Shown piece by piece: positions 20,638 to 30,439 of a DNA stretch of 64,000 nt. This stretch comes from Phymatolithon calcareum (taxonomy: Eukaryota; Rhodophyta; Florideophyceae; Hapalidiales). The position numbers were made by a program, and so were the translations under genes. The first letter of the stretch is position 1. Every line of letters starts with the position of its first letter. The notes under the pieces were generated by a model. It had not been told where the DNA came from, made no database searches, and was given only the letters and a program-made list of their open reading frames with translations. Where the stretch lies: contig OZ345361.1 of assembly GCA_977006965.1 (NCBI GenBank), forward strand, positions 868,001 through 932,000, given 5' to 3'.

Positions 20638-21275
20638 AGCAACTGTTTAGCTGTTTATTTGAAAGCCCTCATTTACACTCCTAAGACTGTACGGGAGCAG
20701 CTTTTCGAAACTTGTTCATTCTAGTATATCGCCAGGTCCCTAATAGAGGGACTCGTCGTTTTCCATATTGTCAATTATGGGTTTTTTTGCAACTGTTTAG
20801 TTGTTTATTTGAAAGACCTCATTAACACTCCTAAGACTGTACGGCAGCAGCTTTTCATAACTAATTCATTCTAGTATATCGCCTGGTCCCTAATAGAGGG
20901 ATTCGTCGTTCTCCATATTTTCAATTATGGTGACGCTGTAGAGCAATATAGAGTCTAATGCCTTTTCCGTTCTCAGCATTTCTCCGGACTCCAGTTCATA
21001 TTTTGTTAGGTTCATGCGTATGGTCTCCAGGTGGCGCTCTGCTGCCGTTCCGAATGTATTCGATATTAGCGTCTCAATTATGGTGACGCTGTAGGGTAGT
21101 AAGGAGTCTAATGCCTTTTCCTTTCTTAACATTTCTCCGGAGTCCAAGGTGAAACTTATTGCTTCCCGAGTGCCTTCTCTGCCTACTGCACGCCGCTTTC
21201 GGGACGGATCTCTCCGCAGCAGCGGAAGGGATTCTGTGCAGCGCGCGAATGTGCACATTACAGGACAGGAAAATG
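20638..21275 (-). mobile_element. Family-4 LINE 3' end with tandem duplications
   Basis: The minus strand encodes the LINE C-terminus NTFGTAAERHLETIRMNLTK, then EMLRTEKALDSILLYSVTII and NMENDESLY. A 23-residue block (EMLRKEKALDSLLPYSVTIIE / EMLRTEKALDSILLYSVTIIE) is duplicated in frame. The 3' untranslated segment, with stem AAAGC ... GCTTT, is also present twice (about 20638-20783 and 20784-20933). The same 3' end recurs at 51649-51873. Confidence 0.75.
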
Positions 21276-21544
21276 TTCAAGAAGGTCATCATTGACCAGA
21301 GTACACTACCTTAAAAACAGTTCGAAGGCATGCCCTGCTACAGGTGAGGCCTTGGGAGGGTCTGTTACTTGTAGGTGAGGCCTTGGGAGCTTTTAAATAT
21401 ATCCTTACATATCCCCTTGGGAGCTTGTAAATAAATTCTTACATTTCCTCATTCCAAATTCTATGCGAGAGCCCTAGGAACTCAAAATACAGTACGCGCA
21501 CTCTTTTTTTTCTTGATATCTGAGCTACACATTTAGTTACTCAA

Positions 21545-21790
21545 CAGCTAGGGTACCTCAAATATGTTCCTGGGCGGGATTCATTCTGGGTACTCGCGTA
21601 AATGCTTCCCGCGAGTACTGCGACACACCAGTACACGGCGACATCCATGTGCCCTTCGCGGGACGTAGTTCAATTCGTGACTGTGACAGGACTCGAACCG
21701 GCGACCTAAACACTCGTGCTTGTATCATACCAATATATGCGCACAGGTGGGCGGAGGCATTTTTGCCGCTATACCACATGTGGTTGCCCA
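21545..21790 (-). repeat. tRNA-like sequence with A and B boxes (possible SINE or pseudo-tRNA)
   Basis: On the minus strand TGGTATAGCGG (near 21778) fits the RNA polymerase III A box, and GGTTCGAGTCC (near 21692) is a perfect B box. The D-arm can pair, but the acceptor and anticodon stems do not, and the box spacing of about 75 is long. Downstream is a 9-bp perfect stem (GTACTCGCG / CGCGAGTAC, 21590-21620). I favour a degenerate tRNA or tRNA-derived SINE over a working tRNA. Confidence 0.4.
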
Positions 21791-22190
21791 ACACAACTAC
21801 AAAACATCTCGAAATCGTAAATCTTTGGCCTGCGATCAGTATGAACAGCAGCAATAGCCGCCGAGGGCACTTCGCTGTAGGTGGTCTGACCTGCAGTGGA
21901 CGGAAAATTTGTTGATTATTTTGGCCATAGTCATGCGAGAAGTTGAATCAGACCCCGGGTTTCATTGCCGTGATTGACACCCGCAGTCGAGGCTGGAGTC
22001 TGTGGGAGCGAAAAAAAAATTGCGGAAACAATGAGAAGAAACAAGGGGAGCGGAACGCGACAGAGTGATGGCCGATTTCCCGGTGGGGCTTGCAATGTGG
22101 GACGAGAGTAATGTCTGGCTCTTCTGGGAATACGGTGCATGATCGCGTTGAAGCAAAACATACTAAAGTCAGCTCGGACAAGCGAGGAAG

Positions 22191-24541
22191 GGGGGGGGAA
22201 ATTGTAGATTTTTATTTTAGAAGCCCTCAACGCCGGTATTCACCAACACCAGAGCAGCTTCCCGTTGATACTGCCATCTCATTACCCAATCAGATCACTT
22301 TACACTATCATTTCTTCTAACATATGGATTTCCAGTGCTAAAAGTTTGTCAATCGCCGTTTTCGTCCCTTTTTCCCAAGATTCTTCTGCTCTTGGACTTG
22401 TCAAATTTCGTTGTAGAGTTTTCAGATTCTCTTCTGCGACCTCGTTGAAATGTTCAACGTACGACTCTGCTCTTCGTGGTGGGAAGCGGCCGAAGAACCA
22501 CTTAACTGCTAGGAGTCGGTGTTTCCTGGATCGAATTTGGAGTACAGGGCTTACTTTCTCCTTAGTGTCCACGGTAATTTTTCTCTCTTTTTCTTCTTCC
22601 TTTTCAATCCATTCCTGTCGTCGGCGGTGGCTCTCGTGTATGTGGGTCACCAGCCCTCGTACGGCTCGCTCGGTACTGCCTCTTAGAAGCTCATGCTCCT
22701 GCAGATAGCGGATATCCCTCTCTGCTTGCTGTATGTCCCCTTCTTTTCCAGCGTAATTTTCTTCCTTCTCGATTTCGTCCTTCCCTCGTATAAGCCTCTG
22801 TGCGAAGTGCTCTCCGAGTTGCGCTCTTCTTATCTTTGGTGGAGTAATTCTGCAGAGGGCTCGCATTCGGGCGTGCAATCGTTTCGCGTAGTTACCGAAG
22901 GCAACAGAGTAGAACAAACCCTCCGCTTGGTTGATCTGCGCTTCGACTGAGTTTGTCCATGGTGTGAGGTGTATCGCGTACTCCCATCTGCATTGCACAA
23001 GAGCCTTGTACATTGCTATATTCTTGGTAGTAGCTAGTCCTTGCGCTTGGACTCCCAGGTCTTTTAGTCCCATAATGATTCCCTTCGCCGCGTTGATGCG
23101 GTTTAGTGTTGCGTGGTGGGTTACTCCCGTGTTGTCGATCGTGGTTCCCAGGTATTCCAGTAGGCGGGTTTCGTGGAGCTCCTGGCCTGAGAGCCGGAAC
23201 TTGCGTTTGAATAATCCAGGATAGATAAGCACTTCGCTTTTTCCTTTCTTAGTGTTGGCCCAGCTCGTCGCCGTATCCAAAAGCCATTGCATACCATCGG
23301 AATTGGTGGCTTGGAGCTGCACGTCGTCCGCGAAAAGTATCGCGGGGTGCTTCGACATATGCCGAGGTGCTTTTTCCATTGCGAACGCGAATGTGTCCAT
23401 GAACAAGTTGTACAAGCAGGGGCTCAGGGGCGATCCTTGGGGGACTCCGCGGTCAATAAGGAGCCACTTCTTTTCCTCGTCTCCGGCCGTTGTAATCCAG
23501 GATGGTTTGAGCAGGTATCTGACCATCTCCGCTAAGTCTGCAGGTAGGCATTTGTCCACACGCTTCTGGAGTATGTCCCTAGGAACCCGATCGTAAGCCG
23601 CCGAGAGATCGAGAACGGCTACAAAGCGGTGTCCCTTCTTCATTGTGCTCGTGGACCTTAGTATCGCGAGCTCTGTCCCCTTATTTCTTTGGAATCCTAA
23701 TTGGAAGTGGTGAAACTTGTACCGGCTGCGTATCGCCGAGTCCATGGCAGCGTCAATTATTTTCCGCACTTGGCTTAGGAGCGATATCGGTCTGTAGTTC
23801 CCAGCTTCGTGTGTCACTCCTTTCTTGTAAATCGGAATCAGCGTTGCTCTTCGCCAAGCCGTCGGGATGCATTTCAGCTTGCCGCACATTTCCCATAGGG
23901 ACACAATCAGTTTCCCGCTCATTTCCGGATTTGCTTGGAGCATTTCAACTCCGATCCTGTCAGGCCCAAGTGCTTTTCCTCGTGGTGCTCGCCGGACTGC
24001 ACTTTTGATCCCTTCCCGAAGTGTCTCTGACACTGCGAAATGACTTAGGGTAGGGTTCCAGGCTTTCTCTGTTTTGCATACGTTGGCAATATGGGCTGTG
24101 AACATGTGGGGGCGCACGGGAGCTCCCAGCGCTCGATTGATCCCTCTTCGTTTTCGCTTACATCTTAAGATTTTGCTCAGCGTCTCCATGGCTTTGCGGG
24201 GCGACTGATCTTCAATATCATCGATGTATTTGGTATACTGCCCGGTTTTCGCCTTTCGTATTGCGGCGCGCATTTCGTTTCGGAACTTCTTGTATGTTTT
24301 CCAGTCCTCCGTTCTCATTGTTTTCTTGGCTTTCCGGTACAGGCGGGTTCTCTCTTTTGCCATTCGGTCCAGATTTCGTGTCCAGAATGGTTTAAAGCGT
24401 GGCGGTCGGCGGTGCTTGTTTGTCCGCGGTTTGGTTACGAGCCGCTGGAATTTCTCGTACCATTTGTCCAACCCCTTCTTGTGGCGACAGCATCGTAGTT
24501 CCCCTAACATTCTGGGCCCCCATTTTTCCATCGCTTTGGCC
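22191..24541 (-). mobile_element. 5'-truncated LINE, family B, 13-bp TSD
   Basis: Flanked by ACAAGCGAGGAAG at 22178-22190 and 24542-24554. It carries RT and C-terminal coding sequence, then the 3' stem GAAGC ... GCTTC and terminus ACAATTTCC with a C-run (seen as G8 at 22191-22198). There is no poly(A). A decayed sister copy is at 51874-53068. The target sequence recurs in inverted orientation at 27650-27675. Confidence 0.93.
22300..24540 (-). pseudogene. LINE ORF2 lacking the endonuclease: reverse transcriptase and C-terminal domain
   Basis: The frame is open for about 746 codons from the truncation point and has no native start. RT motifs are all present: GNYRPISLLSQVRKII, QLGFQRNKGTE, VAVLDLSAAYD, RGVPQGSPLSP, LFADDVQLQA. 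The palm-to-thumb stretch WANTKKGKSEV is eight residues shorter than WASENGMKWNTKPGKSEV in the 44284 element, a small deletion. The C-terminal domain contains KHRLLAVKWFFGRFPP, shared by the families. The AP endonuclease is missing because reverse transcription stopped early, so the copy could not mobilise itself. The long open frame indicates a recent insertion. Confidence 0.88.
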
Positions 24542-24587
24542 ACAAGCGAGGAAGAAGGAACCTACCTTGGGCGGTTAATTATTGTCG

Positions 24588-24785
24588 TCAGGTTTGTGAA
24601 TAATGAGCAGAAGGTGCGTAAGTTGCTGTAAAAACTGTTTGCAGTTTCCACGGGCAGATTCTTGACTTTCCACTCATTCCTTGGCCATCGACGACAACGG
24701 CCGACCACCATACCCATGATTCACTGAAGAATCTGTCCGTAGAAACCACGAATAACCGAATGGTCATGCTTTTCAATTGTCTCAT
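24588..24785 (-). pseudogene. PWWP-gene remnant
   Basis: The minus strand reads SESWVWWSAVVVDGQGMSGK, recognisably the GWPWWPAVVV core of the PWWP family, and a second frame gives KNLPVETANSF, matching DKLPAETEHN downstream. It is frameshifted and bounded by LINE insertions on both sides. Its plus-strand continuation at 26495-27540 suggests an inversion. Confidence 0.5.
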
Positions 24786-24804
24786 CTGGTCATGTTTCTT
24801 GACT

Positions 24805-26480
24805 TTTTTTATTGCAATTTTTTTAAAGCCCCGCAGTCATACGAATATACGAGCAGGGCTTCCTCAGGTGCTGCCCTCGCTAGGGCGGCTCTACTCTTAT
24901 GTGTGGCATTCTATCTGAGACCCTAGCATGTTTTCGGTTGTTATGATTGCTCTTCGTAGCAATTTCGAGGTGTCGCTTCGGTCTTCTTCATGCTGCATAC
25001 TCTCGATGATGCTTTTGCTGAAGAGAAAAAGGTCATCTAATGCCTTCTCAGTTGCCGCTCTGTCGTCTTCCTTGAGTTCATAAGCTGACAAGTTGCGATC
25101 CAGGGTCTCCATTTGCTGTCTGACTTTGTTTCCGAATCTATCTGCCATCAGTGTGGTAGACACTTGGGGAATTCTTCCGAAGGCGTACTGAACCGCCAGT
25201 TGCCTGTGTTTCAGTTGTGGAAATTTGAGTATTGCAGGGAGTTCTCTTGCCTTGTCGTACGGAATTTTCCTCTTTCTCTTTGATGCAAGGCTCTCTCCTT
25301 CCTTTGTCAGGAATGCTGATCGGAGTTCTTCTGCAGATTGGTTCGCTATTATGTGCTTCATCGCTTCATCAAACGGTTCTCTGGTTTCCATCGCTGTGAT
25401 GTCGTTACTTGTGGCTTGAAGCTCTTCTGAATTTCTTCTCTCTGGTATTTGCACCAGAAACTTTTCTTTCTTCGCCATGGCCCTTCTCTGCACCTTGAAA
25501 GCTAGTATTTCCCGTCGATGGGAAGCAGCTTGGATTCGACGTATTAGGCGAAGTCTGTCCGTCTTTCCTCGTGCCAGTGGCCCGAAGACTTGTCTGAAAA
25601 ACATTTGCTCAACTTCCTTGACCGCGCTCTGGACATTTTCTGTCCACGGTGTTAAGTGCACAGCGTACTCCCAGCGTGGCTGGATTAATGCCTTGTATAC
25701 TTGGATGCATTTATGTATGCCTATTCCCTTCTTGAATACCCCTAGTGCACAGAGCTCGTACAGAGCGATCCTAGCCCTCTTGAGGCGTTGCAACATCAGG
25801 GTATCTGTAACTCCCTCCGGTCCTAGGGTTACTCCGAGGTAGGTGACTTCCGCGACATGTGCGAGGGCCTTATTAGCCAGCTGGAATGTCACGCCCGCTG
25901 TCTCATCCGATTCAAGTATCTCGCTTTTTCCTTGTTTCGTGTTCCATGTCATCCCGCGTTCTTGGGCCCATTGAGTGGCTTTGTCTAGCAATCCCTGCAG
26001 TGCGGAAGGTGATTTCGCTGGGAGAACTACGTCGTCTGCGAAGAGGATTGAAGGAACGTCGGCCCAATCTCTGGGCACTTCTCCCATGCGTTCCGCAAAC
26101 TCATCCATGAAGATGTTGTATAGACTTGGACTGAGAGGGGACCCCTGTGGTACTCCTCTGTCCACTAGAAACCAGTTCTTATCAGTATTTCCGACGGTTG
26201 CCACCCAGGACGGTGTCAAGAATGCTTCTGTCATAGCGCATAGCTTTGGTGGCAGTACCTGTCTCATTCTGGACACCAGATGTTTTCTTGGGACGGTGTC
26301 GTATGCAGCCTTGAGGTTCAGTACTGCTACGCACCTTTGTTGACCTTTTAATCGTTCCGTGGCTCTTAGGGTTGCGAGTTCTGTACTTTTCCCTTTTTGG
26401 AACCCGAGTTGGAACCAGTGGTTGGAGTATACCCCGCGGAGCATACTGTCTATTGCCGTTTCAATAACTTTCCTTGCATG
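24805..26480 (-). mobile_element. 5'-truncated LINE, family A, 14-bp TSD
   Basis: Flanked by CATGTTTCTTGACT at 24791-24804 and 26481-26494. The 3' end shows the stem AAGCCC ... GGGCTT followed by an A-rich tail. It supplies the 3' half that is beyond the left edge for the 1-4922 element. Confidence 0.93.
24897..26480 (-). pseudogene. LINE ORF2 fragment: RT from motif 3 to the C-terminus
   Basis: An open frame of about 527 codons; the listed ATG would lie in the target duplication, so it is not native. It begins ARKVIETAIDSML, then QLGFQKGKSTELA, VLNLKAAYD (the usual Asp of LDL is Asn here, next to the catalytic AAYD), RGVPQGSPLSP and ILFADDVVLP. The thumb and C-terminal region carry MTWNTKQGKSE, YLGVTLG, LIQPRWEYAVHLTPW and KHRQLAVQYAFGRIP. 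It ends GSQIECHT. There is no endonuclease and no ORF1. It serves as the reference for the family-A C-terminus. Confidence 0.88.
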
Positions 26481-26627
26481 CATGTTTCTTGACTGTCAGA
26501 TCTGATAACAGAAGAGCACCACCAATCGTTTGGCTGTTATTGCAACGAGAATCTACTTCAGGGAAGCGTGAATGTGGTTAAGGATCGCGAAATGCTAAGA
26601 AAGTGCGTCAAGGACGTTCTCAAGCTG

Positions 26628-27359
26628 GCATTGGGAGCAATATACTGATACTGCAGTATACTGCAATATACTGCTATTGATAGCGTATTGAGCGCATGGC
26701 ATGTATTGCAGTACGTATTGGCGTATGGAATTTCTCGCCCACGGGCCGGTTAGATACGTGTTGGCATAGATTCTCTTTGCTGACGTACTGCTTTCGGTCA
26801 ATTGTGACACCCCCTTCCATTCCGGGAGTACGAACGCACCCAACCTCTCCCTCACGGTCATTTCGTACGACTTCGCGCATCGCCATGGATTCTGGCCCCA
26901 AACCGGAGCACATCGTCAAGGCACTCATGACGAGGCATGATGACATCGAGAAGGACATCCAAGCGCGTAAAGGCGTGGACAAATTCCGTCGAGGCGTAAG
27001 CTGTTTCGTTTTTGCATGCCCACGCGATAATTTGTGCAAAAACACACCTCCGCTTGTATCTTTCCCGAAAGGTTATGGTTGGAGGACACCGTATTCCCAC
27101 CTCCTATCGTGTGTGGCGGGTGGTGATGAATCGAGACTTGCTGCTGTTTACTGCTATGTCTAATGTACGCAGCGCTCGTGTTGGTCAAAAAGTTGGGGAA
27201 GATGATGAACAGCAAGATTTGCTAGATATGTGACGAATCGAGACGTATTGACAGTATACTGCAATATATTGACGTACTGGCACATAAACAGATACTGCAA
27301 TAGGTATTGCGATGTATAGTCCTTGCCCAATACCGTACCAGTATATTGCTCCCAACGCC
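26628..27359. mobile_element. TIR element (hAT-like) carrying a small ORF
   Basis: TTGGGAGCAATATACTG near the left end is repeated inverted (CAGTATATTGCTCCCAA) at the right end; outer bases GGC / GCC extend the TIR with one mismatch. Flanks TCAAGCTG (26620-26627) and TCAAGATG (27360-27367) match at 7 of 8 positions, consistent with an 8-bp TSD. Subterminal zones repeat TACTGCAATATAC-like motifs many times. It sits within a PWWP paralog. Confidence 0.72.
26885..27163 (+). CDS. Small protein inside the TIR element, zinc-ligand rich
   Basis: Start chosen at 26885 (MDSGPKPEHIVKALMTRHDD) because GCCATGG surrounds it; the frame is open further upstream but only through terminal-repeat sequence. 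It gives a charged helix followed by RGVSCFVFACPRDNLCKNTPP, SFPKGYGWRTPYSHLLSC. The spacing of C, C, C, H and C suggests a metal-binding module, as in the BED-type or similar N-terminal fingers of DNA transposases. About 92 codons, then stop. I infer a transposase N-terminus left in a non-autonomous element; no catalytic domain is present. Confidence 0.4.
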   Translation: MDSGPKPEHIVKALMTRHDDIEKDIQARKGVDKFRRGVSCFVFACPRDNLCKNTPPLVSFPKGYGWRTPYSHLLSCVAGGDESRLAAVYCYV

Positions 27360-27644
27360 TCAAGATGCGAACGAGTTCATTCGCGCACGCAGTCGGACGG
27401 CACGGAGGCCAACCTCCGTCGTTGAAACCGCTGATAAATGTCAACAAAGAAAACTGGGAGCCGCGCTGGCGGTTACTTCCATCAAGAATTCTGGAGTCAA
27501 TGGAATCGGAACCGAAGTATTGCCGTTCATTTTAAAGGTGGCTGGATACCAAACTGGAATTTAAATGGTACCTTGATTTCTAGTCATATTTCGTTTACGT
27601 CGCGCTTGATCGTATTCCGTGTCGGTCTAAATTATACTAATCGC

Positions 27645-27765
27645 GCACAGTAGGTTCCTTCTTCCTCGCTTGTCCACGCTGGCTCTAGCATCTTTTGCTT
27701 CAATGCGGTCATTCATCATATTCCCAGAAGAGCCAGCCCTTCTTCCAGTAGGGCCGGACTCCGTT
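27645..27765 (-). repeat. Inverted paralog of 22090-22190
   Basis: TCCTTCTTCCTCGCTTGTCC here is the inverse of the target site of the family-B LINE (22171-22190 joined to 24542-24565), and similarity continues through TTTTGCTTCAA and ATTCCCAGAAGAGCCAG. It preserves an empty version of that LINE insertion site. Confidence 0.75.
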
Positions 27766-28790
27766 GCAGTCTTCTCATGAACCTTTGCGAGCACAGGTTT
27801 GTATGATAACTTCGGATTGACTTGTTGTCTCCGTGTATATCAGTCTTCGCTGAAAAACAAAATACGATTACAAGTCTGAACCAGATCTCCGCAACAAGAG
27901 CTACAAGGAGGGATATCACTCTCGAAGAGTACTCTCCAAGTTAAACCCGCACAGAACGTGCGTGTGGCTAGTCATACCCTCCCGATAGAAGCTCTTCTAG
28001 ATTATTTTCTACTTGCCAATATGTAGTATAAAAAGGGATCGTTGGTCGAATAGAGCATGTAAACCATCAGCTATCGCAGCAATTTCAACAATTCAAACTC
28101 AGCCGACTTCATTCGTTTTTGGCCAACGTTTTGAACACAATGCGACGTGTCATGTCGCTTGCACATTGGACCGAAGACGCTTCTTCGGTAGTTTCGTGCA
28201 TTTCCCTTTTCGCCGCAAAACCTTTCAGATTAAAGGGACACGAGAAACTGCACAAGAGCGGGCTGAATATTTGGAGTTGCTCTAAAGTGTTCTGCCCTCT
28301 TGTGCTTAATTCAGTGGCAAATAGTCTTGATGGCGGAACTTTTGAGCGACAAGAACGGTAAAACCCAGTGCGCCACTCTAGATTTTCAATGAGAAGGGAG
28401 GCGCATCACATGATATGCGCACGGGCGAACTGGGAGGCAGCACGATCATGAGGGGATGAGGATATCCTGGCCATCTTCGCTTCGTTGGGACAACAGTGGA
28501 CCGAAATGCTCGTAAGCGCTTGGTGCGGGGTCTTAACCAAACAAGACCAGCTGTGAAAAAGTGAAAGAGCATACACGTGTGCATTTATCAGGTCCGTGCG
28601 GGTCCAGTCTCCTGACCCTATCAGAGGCGAACTGCGTGACACGGCTAAGGAGGCTCAAGATTTGCGCAGCGGATCGCATTCAAAATCGTTCCACATATGA
28701 TAGAGTATGAGCAGTGGCAGGGGGCGCCGAGGACTCTTCGCCGCCGTCGGCTCGCCCTGCAGCCCCGTATCAACGAATTTTGGGACGGAC
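27766..28790. other. No gene recognised
   Basis: Contains a plus-strand frame around 28119-28361 (MRRVMSLAHWTEDASSVVSC) without a known domain, and minus ORFs of similar length that overlap each other. 28700-28790 is the start of the PWWP 5' module. Nothing else supported. Confidence 0.4.
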
Positions 28791-28907
28791 AGTTTGTTGA
28801 TAATTTTTGGCCATAGTCTTATGAGAAGTTCCGTACGGGCAACCTAGGGATCAACCCAAGGGAAGCACTCCCATCATCTATGGCCGCCGTCAAGGCAGGA
28901 GATCGGG

Positions 28908-29333
28908 GTGGCGAAACAAGGTTGCGAGAAAGTAGAAGAAGGGAAAACGCGAACGGGACGCCGTGCAGGGACGATCGAATTTCTCGTCGCGACGGTCATG
29001 TGGGCCAAGTGCGCCGGCCGGCCTCTGTGGCCGGGCGTAGTTGTCGATCATGCTCGAAATGAGGGGACGATGAACAAACCATCCGCAGCAACGAAGCATA
29101 ATCGATTGGTCGCGAAACAAGGTTGCCGAGCAAGGGGAAAAGTGAAGAAGCGCGGGACGCCTTGCAGCGATGAGCGAATTTCTCCGGCGACGTTTGTGTG
29201 GACCAAGTGCACCGGTTGGTCTTGGTGGCGGGGCGTCGTCGTCGATAGTGCGCGAATTGAGTGGAGGATGGACAAGGTACCCGCCCAAACGGAGCATACC
29301 GGAATGGTTCAATTACTATGGAAATACGATTGA
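28908..29333 (+). pseudogene. PWWP-gene relic with the 5' end duplicated in tandem
   Basis: One open frame contains two successive PWWP cores: VMWAKCAGRPLWPGVVVDHARN and, about 70 residues later, FVWTKCTGWSWWRGVVVDSARI. Each is preceded by the same leader-derived segment (AKQGC...KRGTP), so the gene's leader and first codons were duplicated head to tail. Past 29333 the rest of the gene (EWFNYYGNTIDVLGKNSLLNF; KYIKDILKKAQEATEFI) continues in other frames. The invariant WPWWP is altered in both halves. Probably non-functional. Confidence 0.65.
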
Positions 29334-29499
29334 TGTGCTTGGAAAGAACTCTCTACTCAATTTCACCGTCAATGTCTTCATCAACAAATAGCCAAGAAAT
29401 ATATCAAGGATATTCTGAAGAAAGCACAGGAGGCCACCGAGTTTATACGCCTATGGTCCGGAGTCTTCGTCACTGGACCATATGAGTCCGAACTCGCAA

Positions 29500-30086
29500 G
29501 CTTCCTGCGCCGCCTTCAGAATATCCTGTCTATCTGCCCAATTTCTGTTATGGCTCGTACATAAGATCGTTTATCCCTTCCTCTTAGTGAAGGAAGGTGG
29601 AGTTTTCGTGATTGCTTAGATACTACAAGTGGTGGACGCTCTTCCTCCAGGTGCAAGTTTATTGGATGTGTGGGCATCAATAAAAAAATTATGCCTTGAG
29701 AAACCACTAGGCATACTCAAATTTCTGAACAATGAGAAAATGTTTTCAAACAGCTTCATACGCTTACGTTTTGCGTGAGAGATCTTTCTTCAATAGAAAA
29801 ATGAAAAAGGTAATACTCGTGCCACACCTGTGAGTCCCTTCCACCCCGCGGAGTTGGAGACTTTCCAACCGTTCTTGATCGTTTCTCCTTTTCTGTGAAA
29901 GACTGTCAGAGCCCCTAGCTTGTACTCTTTTTCAAACATTTGTCACTGACGGAAAATTCGTGACTTTTCGCTCACGTCTTTCTCAATTGACAATGGCCGG
30001 CCACAAAGTCCAGCCGGCGTTCTTGGCGCACCGCATATTCTGCAATGTGCGCGAGTTATGCAGTCAAAAATTGAGCAGCGTCACAC
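29500..30086. other. Host sequence paralogous to 15890-16010
   Basis: 29600-29650 and 29830-29885 match 15900-15990 (GATTGCTTAGATACTACA; GAGTCCCTTCCACC; GAGACTTTCCA). No gene assignment can be made for either copy. Confidence 0.5.
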
Positions 30087-30272
30087 TTGTTGGATGTTGC
30101 CTCCGTACCTAGGCCTCTTCTTTTGGTCTTTTGCCATGGAGTTTGCTTAGTGGTGGCATTCTATCTGGGAAGTGTAGAGGCAGAGAAGGACCATACTTCA
30201 GAAACCCGATGGTTGTCCGAGTCAGGTTCCGCTCAATGCGAGCTATGCCATCACACATTTCGGTTCGAAACG
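30087..30272 (+). pseudogene. RING-CH (MARCH-type) zinc finger fragment
   Basis: The frame ends ETRWLSESGSAQCELCHHTFRFE. WLxxSGxxxCELCxxxFxF is the C-terminal half of a RING-CH finger as in membrane-associated ubiquitin ligases. Only the last Cys pair is present; the first six ligands are missing upstream. The coding sequence is cut by a LINE 3' end immediately after FRFE. Fragment only; no function can be claimed. Confidence 0.5.
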
Positions 30273-30335
30273 CATCTCCCTTGCAGTCTCATGAGTGTTA
30301 CTGAGGGCGTTTAATAAATTCCAAATTCAAGAAAG
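30273..30335 (+). mobile_element. Minimal LINE 3' end (family X), ~60 bp
   Basis: AAACGCATCTCCCTT, a loop with CAGTCTCATGAGTGTTA, then GAGGGCGTTTAATAAATT: the same stem-loop and tail as at 18845-18903, in the opposite orientation. It interrupts the RING-CH fragment. No target duplication is visible. Confidence 0.75.
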
Positions 30336-30439
30336 GAAATAAGAACACACACTGTTCTTCGCCACTCCTTGCTTTGGATTCTTTCTTTAATCTTTCTCAC
30401 CTGTACGAAACATGAGAGACCAAGGGATCAGCTGCTTAA

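Larger units (their letters stand above)
26495..27540 (+). pseudogene. PWWP-family paralog, split by a TIR element
   Basis: 26575-26626 reads REMLRKCVKDVLK and, across the insertion, 27361 on reads ANEFIRARSRTARRP, corresponding to KYAEDVLKAAQEACEFLHKHGSEAER of the intact gene. The PWWP core itself is missing from this strand; a core fragment lies inverted at 24588-24785. The gene has therefore been both inverted in part and interrupted. Confidence 0.5.
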
